This document shows positions 8,777-16,616 of a stretch of 64,000 bases of DNA, piece after piece. The notes beneath the pieces are model-generated. The model saw only the letters and a program-made list of their open reading frames with translations. It was not told the origin of the DNA and ran no database searches. Both the position numbers and the translations under genes were made by a program. The DNA comes from Pirellula sp. SH-Sr6A (GTDB taxonomy: Bacteria; Planctomycetota; Planctomycetia; Pirellulales; Pirellulaceae), in NCBI RefSeq assembly GCF_001610875.1, contig NZ_CP011272.1:5809988-5873987 (forward strand). Direction: 5' to 3'. Positions within the stretch are counted from its first letter, which is position 1, and the number at the start of each line of letters is the position of its first letter.

Positions 8777-10042
8777 ATGTTGAATCGAGATTGCAGATCT
8801 CCCATGGCATGCAGTCGGACATCATGCAGTCGGCTAGCCTGGACGTTACGAGCATTGGTGTTGGTGTTCTTGGGGAGTTGTGCACTGGTGCACCCCCAGG
8901 TTGCGCTCGGGCAGTCCAAGCCATTTAGCGCAGCGGATTTGGAACTCAAGAATGAACACGGACCTTGGCTCATTTTGGCCTACACCTTCGAAGGTGACGG
9001 AGCGAAGAAAAAGGCGGTTCAATTGGCTGCCGAGCTTCGCAAAGATTTCGGTCTCAACGCATATTGCCTACCGAAGTCTTTCGATTACTCGCAGTCGGTC
9101 ACCGGCGCGGGGATCACCGAAGACGGAAAAGAACGCAAGATGCGATACCGTGATGATCGTGTTCTCGAAACATGCGCGGTGCTGGTCGGTGACTTCGACA
9201 CCATGGATGGCGTTTCCATCGATGACACTTTGACAAAAATCAAAAACGTCCAACCTAGATTCTTTATGTCCCCTGATGCGAAATCGAAGGGAAATGACTC
9301 GGTCTCTACCAATGAGTATCGAAGCTACCTGCAGGGTTTGTTGAAGCCCAAGGCGAGTGCCGAAAAAACCGTCGGAACAGGGCCGATGCGGTTTGCCTTC
9401 AAAACACGCAATCCACTTCTACCAGCGGAGTATTACCGATCTCCTGAGGTAGACCGGTTTGTTCGCAAGATGAATCAGGAGAAGCCGTTCGACGAATACA
9501 ATTTGCTCCATTGCGATAAAAAGTTCACGGTGCAAATCCTGACACTTCGGGGAACCGATTCTTATGTCTCGTGGGGGCGAAGCGCCGACAAAGAGGAGCC
9601 CGTTACCCAGGCGTCTCAATTGGAGCAAGCTGCCGAAAAGGCATATTTGGTGACCAAGACTCTTCGATTGGCCGGCTACGAAGCCTACCAGTTTCACGAT
9701 CGAAACCAAAGCATCGTCTGCGTAGGTGGATTCGAAAACCTTGGTACCACGGACAAGCAGAACAATTTCACGTACGATCCCGCGATCCTAGCGGTCGTCA
9801 ACCGATTTGCTGGTACTGCGGGAGTCACCCATTCCCAGTTTGGTACCTCGCAGACTCCGAGGATTTTGTTGGATGACATTGTCGATTCGAAGATCGTTCC
9901 AGAGCTTCAGGTCGCGGACAAGAAGCTGCGTATTCTGAATTTCTCCAAGCTGACAGTGGCGTTTGATTTGGTCCCGATCCCTCGCATGATCCCCAAGGTT
10001 CAAGCGACAGCGATCTACAGCGACTATGCCCTCGGAAAGTGA
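8777..10042 (+). CDS. Secreted protein of unknown function with two SPOR-like segments
   Basis: A 421-aa protein with a signal peptide (hydrophobic core ALVLVFLGSCALV, likely cleavage after VALGQ near residue 46). I do not recognise a named family. Two segments look like the SPOR-type repeat fold: GPWLILAYTFEGDGAKKKA followed by a Lys/Arg-rich helix and LNAYCLPKSF (about 63-95), and FTVQILTLRGTDSYVS with AYLVTKTLRLAGYEAYQFHD and IVCVGGFEN (about 249-320). SPOR domains bind denuded peptidoglycan in other bacteria, but that role here is only inference. It is followed after 48 nt by an LptF/LptG permease, so the two may be co-transcribed. The start at 8777 gives a good leader peptide. Confidence 0.65.
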   Translation: MLNRDCRSPMACSRTSCSRLAWTLRALVLVFLGSCALVHPQVALGQSKPFSAADLELKNEHGPWLILAYTFEGDGAKKKAVQLAAELRKDFGLNAYCLPKSFDYSQSVTGAGITEDGKERKMRYRDDRVLETCAVLVGDFDTMDGVSIDDTLTKIKNVQPRFFMSPDAKSKGNDSVSTNEYRSYLQGLLKPKASAEKTVGTGPMRFAFKTRNPLLPAEYYRSPEVDRFVRKMNQEKPFDEYNLLHCDKKFTVQILTLRGTDSYVSWGRSADKEEPVTQASQLEQAAEKAYLVTKTLRLAGYEAYQFHDRNQSIVCVGGFENLGTTDKQNNFTYDPAILAVVNRFAGTAGVTHSQFGTSQTPRILLDDIVDSKIVPELQVADKKLRILNFSKLTVAFDLVPIPRMIPKVQATAIYSDYALGK

Positions 10043-10090
10043 TTCTTTCTCGAATCGATCGGATTGCATCTTGGGGAGTGTTTTCGTTTT

Positions 10091-11227
10091 ATGACTCAGA
10101 TTGATCGTTACGTCTTGTTTCTGTACGGTCGTGTCTTCGTCGTATGTTTTCTAACACTCTCCGGTCTTTTGATCGTGGTCCAACTTTTCACGAACGTGGA
10201 CGAATTTGTCATGTTCGGAAAAGCTCAAGGGGGATTTGCACGCGGACTTCTCGCGTACTTTGGGCCCCAAATGATCAGTCTTTTTGACCGGCTCTGTGGC
10301 TTGATTACTTTGTTGGCCACGATGTTCGTTTTCGCCTGGCTTAGCCGTACCAATGAACTCACCGCTATTCTCGCGGCAGGAGTTAGCAAGGGACGTATCG
10401 CAACGCCGCTTATACTGGCTTCGCTGCTCATGATCGGATTCGCTGCGATCTTGCGAGAGACTGCGATCCCGCGATTCAGTGAGATCTTGAGCAAGACACC
10501 ACCGGAATTGACGGGCGAGACAATCGAACCGTTGAAACCCGCGGAGGATCACGATCGAGGTATCTTGGTCGTGGGACGGCATACCATTCCCGCGAAGCGA
10601 TTGATTATCAATCCCGCTTTTAAATTCACCGGTCCCCCGTCCGCGGTAACAAGGCAGATCCTTGGAGAGCAAGCGGAGTACGTCGCTTCCAATGACAAAC
10701 ATCCATCGGGCTATCTGATTCGTAATTTTCAATCGGCCGAACCAATCTCAGGACTTCCATCGGTTCGCAAAGACGACCGCGTTTATTTGTACTTGCCATC
10801 CGATACCCCTTGGTTGGCTCCGACGGAATGCTTTGTACCCAGCGACCTGGAATTCGATCTGCTTTTGGGAGGTGGGGCCAAGCAATTCGCATCGACGGCC
10901 GAGTTGGTTTGGCGAGTAAAAAACCAATCGGCATTTTTTGGCGCCGATATGCAGGTGATGGTTCATTCGAGATTTCTGCAGCCGTTTCTCGACTTCACCC
11001 AGTTGCTGATCGGCATTCCCCTGATCTTGTCGACGCGGAACCGAAACCTGGTGAGTATGATTGCATCTTGCGTGGTGAGCTACGCCATTTTTTTCGGCCT
11101 CAGTATTGGCATTCGGACGCTAGGAGCCAACGGTACTTTGCTCACTCCCGCTGCTGCGGCTTGGACACCGCTTCTCATCTTCGCACCCATTGCGTGGACG
11201 CGAACACGCAGTGCGATGGATAGCTAA
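10091..11227 (+). CDS. LptF/LptG (YjgP/YjgQ) family permease
   Basis: A 378-aa membrane protein. Three hydrophobic segments lie in the first 110 residues (YVLFLYGRVFVVCFLTLSG and following) and three more near the C-terminus (FLDFTQLLIGIPLILS, MIASCVVSYAIFFGLSIG, PLLIFAPIAW), flanking a soluble central domain at roughly 130-280. That is the YjgP/YjgQ architecture. LptF and LptG form the membrane part of the ABC transporter that extracts lipopolysaccharide from the inner membrane toward the outer membrane; Gram-negative-type planctomycetes encode them. Only one paralogue is present here, so F or G cannot be decided. The start was placed at the ATG at 10091 (MTQIDRY) rather than nine codons upstream. 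Confidence 0.85.
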   Translation: MTQIDRYVLFLYGRVFVVCFLTLSGLLIVVQLFTNVDEFVMFGKAQGGFARGLLAYFGPQMISLFDRLCGLITLLATMFVFAWLSRTNELTAILAAGVSKGRIATPLILASLLMIGFAAILRETAIPRFSEILSKTPPELTGETIEPLKPAEDHDRGILVVGRHTIPAKRLIINPAFKFTGPPSAVTRQILGEQAEYVASNDKHPSGYLIRNFQSAEPISGLPSVRKDDRVYLYLPSDTPWLAPTECFVPSDLEFDLLLGGGAKQFASTAELVWRVKNQSAFFGADMQVMVHSRFLQPFLDFTQLLIGIPLILSTRNRNLVSMIASCVVSYAIFFGLSIGIRTLGANGTLLTPAAAAWTPLLIFAPIAWTRTRSAMDS

Positions 11228-11247
11228 CTCCGATCGAAAGTTTCTTT

Positions 11248-12084
11248 ATGCATATTCCTGATGCGGTTCGTCGCATGCCTGCGCAGCACCCCTGCTTAGA
11301 ACCTGCACTCGAGGCGACTGTGCGCGCTGCAGGCGAATTGATGGAGCGGTTTGGCAAATCGATGGATGTCGAATCCAAGGGGACGGCGAACTTCGTTTCC
11401 GAAGCGGATAAAGCGGCGGAGTACGCGATTCTGAAGACTCTGCGCCGTTCTTACCCAGATCACGGTTACCTAGCGGAGGAATCGCAGACCTCGATCGTTT
11501 CCACATCGGAGCACCTTTGGATTATCGATCCATTGGACGGGACCAGCAATTACCTACATGGTATTCCGCACTTCGCGATCTCCATCGCCTACTACCGGAA
11601 CAGGGAACCTGAGCTCGCGATCGTTCACAACCCCGTGACTCAGGATTGGTATGTCGCTGCTCGTGGTCAAGGGGCTTGGACCACCCAAGGTCGCCAGCGG
11701 GTGTGCGACGCAACTCGATTGAATGAAGTCCTCATCGCTTGCGGATTCTATTATGACCGAGGAGCGATGATGCGAGCGACGCTGGACACGATTGCCGCTT
11801 TTTTTGAATGCGACATCCACGGGATGCGTCGATTCGGGGCCGCCGCACTCGACTTATGCAATCTCGGGTCTGGGCAGTACGGAGTCTTCTTTGAATACCA
11901 ACTCCACCCATGGGATTTCGCTGCGGGGCAACTTTTTGTTCAAGAAGCAGGAGGTGTGTGCACCGATTGCGACGGAAAAGCGTTACCGCTGGATGGGCCA
12001 AGCAGTATTTGTGCTACGAACAAGTCGCTGCACCAAGTCGCGTTGGCAAAGATCGCTCCGCACTGGCGAGGGTTGCAACGATAA
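11248..12084 (+). CDS. Inositol monophosphatase family protein (HisN-like possible)
   Basis: A 278-aa protein with the complete metal site of the IMPase/FIG superfamily: LAEES near 75-79, DPLDGTSN at 94-101, and HPWDFAAG near 220-227 (Asp223), plus RRFGAAALDLC. The family removes phosphate from inositol phosphates, 3'-phosphoadenosine phosphates or histidinol phosphate. The substrate cannot be told from sequence by eye; a histidinol-phosphatase (HisN) role is possible because hisB here is a dehydratase-only form, but there is no neighbourhood support. It follows the LptF/G gene by 20 nt, in the same direction, so it is likely the third gene of that transcript. Confidence 0.88.
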   Translation: MHIPDAVRRMPAQHPCLEPALEATVRAAGELMERFGKSMDVESKGTANFVSEADKAAEYAILKTLRRSYPDHGYLAEESQTSIVSTSEHLWIIDPLDGTSNYLHGIPHFAISIAYYRNREPELAIVHNPVTQDWYVAARGQGAWTTQGRQRVCDATRLNEVLIACGFYYDRGAMMRATLDTIAAFFECDIHGMRRFGAAALDLCNLGSGQYGVFFEYQLHPWDFAAGQLFVQEAGGVCTDCDGKALPLDGPSSICATNKSLHQVALAKIAPHWRGLQR

Positions 12085-12109
12085 GAAGGGGCGGCTCGTT
12101 TCCTAACGG

Positions 12110-13204
12110 CTACTTGAGCGGAGTGGTGATCATCCAGTTTTCGTTCACGCTGACTGGAGGAACAAAGCTTGGGGCAAGGCACGTATCGTCTTGTCCAATT
12201 CCCACCGCCCTCGCTTGATGGCGATTCAGATAGGGATGATCCAATCCTGCACTGGCTTCCAAACTCCGAAGGCGGACTGAATGAACACGTCCGTCTTTGT
12301 AGAGCAGGTTGCTGATCTGGGGGCCGTGCGAAAGGGGCTGGGATTCATCCTCCAGCCTCGAAATATCCACGAGGTCACCGATGATGGGGACAAAGTCATG
12401 TGTGGGCTGCTCGACTCGAAGATTCGACGCGATCCGCGGGGTTTCGTATCGGCCGTCGACGATATTTCCAAGATGGTATGCGTAGCTGCCACCGATGGTT
12501 TTGATCCAGGATCGCTGCTGCTCCAGGGAGGATGCAAGGTATTGTTGCATGCTGGGAATACCTAAATGTTTTGGTGCGGACTGTTGGGAGGGACACCAAA
12601 CCAATTCGTTTGATTCGAGCAATTGGGATTCGTTGAGCTTCAATACATATGATCCAGCAAATGCGAGTGGTCCTTCAATATCGATACTCGGTAATTCTCC
12701 CCTCGCATTGAAGCTCGCGAATTCGTGAATCGCATTCCCGAACTTCCTGAGGTTTTGCGAGCAAGCCAACCGTCTCGATTCTTCACGCGAATACCACACG
12801 CTCGGCAGCAAGACACAAAGGAGCGTGACCCCTGCGGCCACCATGGCGAGACTATCGATCCAAGCCCACCGTATCTGTCGACTCGCCGATTCCATGACCG
12901 ACGTGAACCCCGTAGGACAAGCTACGTCGTTATGCGGCTGTCGCAAGGGGGCCGCGTCCCGGGCAGGGGAAGAATCAAGCTGGGAAATGGTCCGGGACAC
13001 CAAGTCCCCCGATGGCTCGTAGACTTCCGCAGAAGTCTCGGCGAGAGGGGCTAGCAATGCGCGAAGGTCGATGCTTCGCTGCTGGAGTTCCTGATCCCAG
13101 AGTAAACGCGAATCGATTTCGTCGCTCTCCTCCTTAGGAAGAGCCGACAGGAGATACCCGAACAGTGTCTCGTCTGAAATCGGTTGACGCTGAGGTTGGG
13201 TCAT
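12110..13204 (-). CDS. Membrane anti-sigma-like protein with DUF1559-like outer domain
   Basis: A 364-aa protein from the ATG ending at 13204. Residues 1-60 form a cytoplasmic helical part with ETLFGYLLSALP and a charged helix, like the anti-sigma head of planctomycete ECF partners. A single transmembrane segment lies near 117-138. Directly after it comes SREESRRLACSQNLRKFGNA (139-158), which matches the [19 protein letters not shown] stretch of the DUF1559 proteins in this same window, followed by WCPSQQ, SYAYHLGN and a C-terminal LYKDGRV corresponding to the DGSVRF end of DUF1559. It follows the ECF sigma gene at 13286-14011 by 81 nt on the same strand. I infer that it sequesters that sigma factor and senses an outside signal with a pseudopilin-like head. 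Confidence 0.7.
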   Translation of the reverse strand: MTQPQRQPISDETLFGYLLSALPKEESDEIDSRLLWDQELQQRSIDLRALLAPLAETSAEVYEPSGDLVSRTISQLDSSPARDAAPLRQPHNDVACPTGFTSVMESASRQIRWAWIDSLAMVAAGVTLLCVLLPSVWYSREESRRLACSQNLRKFGNAIHEFASFNARGELPSIDIEGPLAFAGSYVLKLNESQLLESNELVWCPSQQSAPKHLGIPSMQQYLASSLEQQRSWIKTIGGSYAYHLGNIVDGRYETPRIASNLRVEQPTHDFVPIIGDLVDISRLEDESQPLSHGPQISNLLYKDGRVHSVRLRSLEASAGLDHPYLNRHQARAVGIGQDDTCLAPSFVPPVSVNENWMITTPLK

Positions 13205-13285
13205 TGCGACGATCAGAATAGCGGATTGCAAACAATAAGATCGCAGGGGGCGGTGGACGAACGACCACCCTAAGCCGCCAATCCA

Positions 13286-14011
13286 TTAGGATTGGGGGGA
13301 ATTCGACTCACTCGGTGAATCTTCCTGGTTCATACGCATCCAGATCGCGTTGAGTTTGCGAATTGCAGTAAAAACTCGACTCTTTACGGTACCGACAGGG
13401 ATTTGGAGCGTCTCGGAAATATCGGAGTACTTCATGCCTTGGTAGAAGGCGAGTTGGATCAATTGCTGGGTGGGTTCGCTCAGTTGCTGGAGAGCCTCCC
13501 GAACACGCCCCTCGGTTTCCCTCGCAATTGCACGCGATTCGGGAAGGGGGGCCGGGCTCGCCAATTTGTGCATCAACGTCTCATCGCGATCCGAGGATGG
13601 AGCAGGCGCGTTCAAGCTACCAATTTGGTGGCGCTTGTTGCGGCGCATGTAATCGATCGCCTTGTTGCTCGCGATCGCGTATAGCCAAGGACGAAAACGG
13701 CGTCCCGGTTCGAACTGTTCGATGCGAAGATGAACGCTTAAAAATGTCGCTTGAAAAACATCTTCCGCAGCTTGGGCATCGCCGATGAACCGCCGAAGAT
13801 ACGTGTAAAGTTCTCGCTCGTAACGTCGAACCAATTGTTCGAAGACCGATCTGGATCGGCTCTGAAGATACTCCTGGACCAAGTCCTCATCGGCAATTTG
13901 CGGCGGAGCGGCAAGCTCATGGGTTGGTTCGAGCAAATCCTGTTCGGGAACCGAGACCGGCGTAGGCCCTCTCATTCCATCCTTGTCCAAGTATTTGCAT
14001 GGTCGATTCAT
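13286..14011 (-). CDS. ECF-type RNA polymerase sigma factor
   Basis: A 241-aa sigma factor. Region 2 is FEQLVRRYERELYTYLRRF with AQAAEDVFQATF and RPWLYAIASNKAIDYMRR (about residues 55-130), and region 4 is LSEPTQQLIQLAFYQGMKY with SDISETLQIPVGTVKSRV (about 175-230), a clear helix-turn-helix for -35 recognition. An N-terminal extension of about 50 residues precedes region 2. The gene directly downstream encodes its likely membrane anti-sigma partner. The upstream intergenic region, shared with the divergent permease, carries two palindromes that could be regulatory. Targets are unknown. Confidence 0.92.
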   Translation of the reverse strand: MNRPCKYLDKDGMRGPTPVSVPEQDLLEPTHELAAPPQIADEDLVQEYLQSRSRSVFEQLVRRYERELYTYLRRFIGDAQAAEDVFQATFLSVHLRIEQFEPGRRFRPWLYAIASNKAIDYMRRNKRHQIGSLNAPAPSSDRDETLMHKLASPAPLPESRAIARETEGRVREALQQLSEPTQQLIQLAFYQGMKYSDISETLQIPVGTVKSRVFTAIRKLNAIWMRMNQEDSPSESNSPQS

Positions 14012-14060
14012 TCTTGCAAACCCTTATGGGCACTTCGGAAATCGGTATAGCGGAAATTCC

Positions 14061-14085
14061 AGCGGCAAACCTTTGGCTTACCGCT
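14061..14085. promoter_or_regulatory. Imperfect 25-bp palindrome in divergent sigma/permease promoter region
   Basis: AGCGG and CCGCT arms at the ends, with inner AA/TT and CC/GG matches around a TTT centre, form an interrupted dyad 50 bp upstream of the sigma start. It could bind a dimeric regulator or form an RNA hairpin; nothing else in the sequence decides this. Confidence 0.35.
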
Positions 14086-14098
14086 GACCTCTATTCTA

Positions 14099-14110
14099 GC
14101 CCGCGCGGGC
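14099..14110. promoter_or_regulatory. Perfect 12-bp palindrome GCCCGCGCGGGC
   Basis: A perfect GC-only dyad with no spacer, 14 bp beyond the first palindrome and 144 bp upstream of the permease start. It sits in the 242-bp divergent gap between the ECF sigma gene and the permease. It is a possible operator, but a chance GC-rich palindrome cannot be excluded. Confidence 0.3.
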
Positions 14111-14253
14111 CCGTGACGTCAAAGAATTGTTGCGCCAAACTTTTGAGACGAAAAAAGCCCGAACGGGGCCGAGCGGAAAATGATTGACAGAACGCCTTGG
14201 ATGGGTAGCTTCTACCGGGCTTCGATTGCTATCAAACCCTTTCGGAAAAATTC

Positions 14254-15990
14254 ATGGAATCGCACCACCGGTACCCCTGGCGAGCATCCGGAGACGTCAA
14301 CGCTTACTTCGGTTTGCTTTTGGACAACCTTGCCGGGCTATTGCTTACGGTGGGGCTACTGGTCGGGGTTTTTGGCATGCCCGCCGATTTTGTGGTCGGC
14401 TCCATGGTCCCGGGGACCGCCATTGGGGTCATGGTTGGGGATCTGCTCTACACGTGGTTGGCCTTTCGGCTCGCCAAAAAAACGGGGCGAAGCGATGTGA
14501 CCGCGATGCCGCTCGGCTTGGATACTCCGAGTATCTTCGGGATAACGATCTTCGTGATCGGCCCTGCTTTTCTGGCTGCCCAATCCAGCGGTGCTTCCCA
14601 GATGGATGCAGCGCGGGTGGCTTGGGGAATTGGAATCGCTTCGATGATCTACTCCGGCATCTTCAAACTTGCGTGTTCCATTCTCGGGCCGAGTATCCGC
14701 CGGATCATTCCGAGGGCTGGGCTGTTTGGCTCCCTGACCTCCATCGCATTGGTCATTATCAGCTTCGTCCCATTGATCGACATTCTTCATGAACCCTTGG
14801 TTGGATTGGTCGCGCTGGCGATTGTTTTGACCAGCCTGATCGGTAACGTGCCGTTTCCGGGTAAGATCCCCGGTACGGTGGTCGCTCTTGTGGTCGGCTG
14901 CGCCATCCATTTCCTTTCGGCTGCGGTCATGGGACGTCCTCTTCTGGTTGGGGAGTCGCTGGATGTGGGCTGGATGCCTGCAGGGTGGCTACAAGTATTT
15001 CAATTCGAATGGGTTCATCAACTCGGAGCCGCATTGAATTATCTGCCGATCGTTATTCCCTTTGCCTTGGCGACAGTAGTCGGAGGATTGGATTGCACCG
15101 AGTCGGCCGCTGCGGCTGGGGATCATTACTCCACTTCTCAAGTCTTGGGGGTGGAGGCCATTGCGACTTTGGTCGCGGGATTGTGTGGCGGCGTCATTCA
15201 AACAACCCCTTACATCGGACATCCAGCTTACAAGGCGATGGGGGGCAAAGCCGCTTATACGCTGGGCACAGCGTTGACTGTCGGTCTCCTCGGCATCGTG
15301 GGCGGATTTGAATATTTTTATATGCTAGTGCCCAAAGCGGCCGTCTTCCCCATTTTGATTTTCGTCGGTTTGGAAATCTCATCGCAGAGTTTCCTAGCCA
15401 CCCCGAAGCGTCACTATCCTGCTTTGGTGCTAGCCTGCGTTCCATCTTTGGCATTCCTCGCGTTCCTTTTTGCCGACCAAATCCTCGGCGGCGTGGGACT
15501 GCAACTTTCTGGCCCTTCGCGCGCCAGCGATCTACAGGCATCGCTTCAAACGCTGACCGAAGGAGTTGGTGATAACACCGTACTCCAAGAATCCATTGCC
15601 AATGTGGAGAAGCGACTAACTCTCCGCCCTGATTTGCAAGAGAATTTGATGGTGGTACTGATGCTGAAGAATGGGTTCGTTCTCACCAGTCTCCTTTGGG
15701 CTTCGATCCTCGCCATGGCAATCGACCGCCGAATGGTCGCTGCTTGCGCGTTCACGATGTTAGCCATGGTGGGGACGCTTTTTGGATTTATTCATTCCCC
15801 GGTTGCGAGCAACTCAATCTTCCTACCTTGGGGAGATTCCCATGCATCCGCTTGGACAATCCCAACGGAACTGCTGCAACGCGTTTGGATCATGGCGATA
15901 GGTTACGGGCTCGTCGCCGCTTTGTTTTTTGCATGGGGACTCTATATCAAGCGACTTCCCGATCAAGCCCCCATTTTCGACGACGAATGA
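14254..15990 (+). CDS. NCS2-like (xanthine/uracil/AzgA-type) membrane permease
   Basis: A 578-aa integral membrane protein with about 12-14 hydrophobic segments. The N-terminal third resembles the nucleobase permease superfamily: LLLDNLAGLLLTVGLL, then SDVTAMPLGLDTPSIFG, which sits where NCS2 members carry their substrate-proximal motif, and later VVGGLDCTESAAAAGDHYST with a following Gly-rich segment QTTPYIGHPAYKAMGGK. The protein is longer than a typical NCS2 member (about 430-480 aa), with an extra loop near residues 410-460 (SDLQASLQTLTEGVGDN). The substrate is not predictable. It is transcribed divergently from the ECF sigma gene. Alternative: a SulP-like or uncharacterised planctomycete permease of the same fold. 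Confidence 0.65.
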   Translation: MESHHRYPWRASGDVNAYFGLLLDNLAGLLLTVGLLVGVFGMPADFVVGSMVPGTAIGVMVGDLLYTWLAFRLAKKTGRSDVTAMPLGLDTPSIFGITIFVIGPAFLAAQSSGASQMDAARVAWGIGIASMIYSGIFKLACSILGPSIRRIIPRAGLFGSLTSIALVIISFVPLIDILHEPLVGLVALAIVLTSLIGNVPFPGKIPGTVVALVVGCAIHFLSAAVMGRPLLVGESLDVGWMPAGWLQVFQFEWVHQLGAALNYLPIVIPFALATVVGGLDCTESAAAAGDHYSTSQVLGVEAIATLVAGLCGGVIQTTPYIGHPAYKAMGGKAAYTLGTALTVGLLGIVGGFEYFYMLVPKAAVFPILIFVGLEISSQSFLATPKRHYPALVLACVPSLAFLAFLFADQILGGVGLQLSGPSRASDLQASLQTLTEGVGDNTVLQESIANVEKRLTLRPDLQENLMVVLMLKNGFVLTSLLWASILAMAIDRRMVAACAFTMLAMVGTLFGFIHSPVASNSIFLPWGDSHASAWTIPTELLQRVWIMAIGYGLVAALFFAWGLYIKRLPDQAPIFDDE

Positions 15991-15996
15991 TCGATT

Positions 15997-16404
15997 TCAG
16001 TGACGCATCCGGCGTATCCATCCGACGATGATCGCTAGGATCGCCGCGATGACAATGAATGGGCCCGTGAGATAAATCGTACGAGGACGCATAACAAAAA
16101 GCATCACCGTCGCGAATCCACCTACCAAGACGAGCATCCCCCCTGGCGCTTGTTTAACGGCCGCGATTGCGGGCCATGCCACCCAAGCCGAGACGAACAC
16201 GAGCCCCACCTTGGCAAGCAATTCCGACGCTGCCGCCGAGCCCTTTGGCAGAATCGAGGGCTCGAGTTTGAGAACGAACGACACCACGATGAGCAATGCT
16301 CCGACGACGAGCATTCCCCATCGAAAGAACAAGACAGATGGATCCTGCGATGGCGTCTCTCCGCTGCGAGGCTCGGTCGAACTGGCCTTGGGATGAGGAG
16401 GCAT
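15997..16404 (-). CDS. Small membrane protein, four predicted TM segments
   Basis: A protein of about 135 aa from the ATG ending at 16404 (MPPHPKASS). After a Ser/Pro-rich cytoplasmic N-terminus of about 25 residues there are four hydrophobic segments: WGMLVVGALLIVVSFVL, AKVGLVFVSAWVAWPAIAAV, MLVLVGGFATVMLFVM and FIVIAAILAIIVGWI, ending with the basic tail RRMRH. I do not recognise a family. It is convergent with the permease, whose stop lies 6 nt away, and divergent from the DUF1592 gene. Function unknown. Confidence 0.6.
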   Translation of the reverse strand: MPPHPKASSTEPRSGETPSQDPSVLFFRWGMLVVGALLIVVSFVLKLEPSILPKGSAAASELLAKVGLVFVSAWVAWPAIAAVKQAPGGMLVLVGGFATVMLFVMRPRTIYLTGPFIVIAAILAIIVGWIRRMRH

Positions 16405-16616
16405 GCGATTGGAATACGTAGGTGTTGGTGGACGAGCGGCAAAAAAGGGGCATGAAACAGGGGCGCGGGTCCCCATGTTGTATCAGTTCGGCCAATAAAA
16501 GAAGGAGGTCGCGGAGAAAATCTAGCTTTGCCGATTCGAAGCGGTCGTGTGTACAATTGGGTTCGCGGTTATTCGATGCAACCGTCCCTCCCCACCCCTC
16601 ACCCACCGGAACACGA

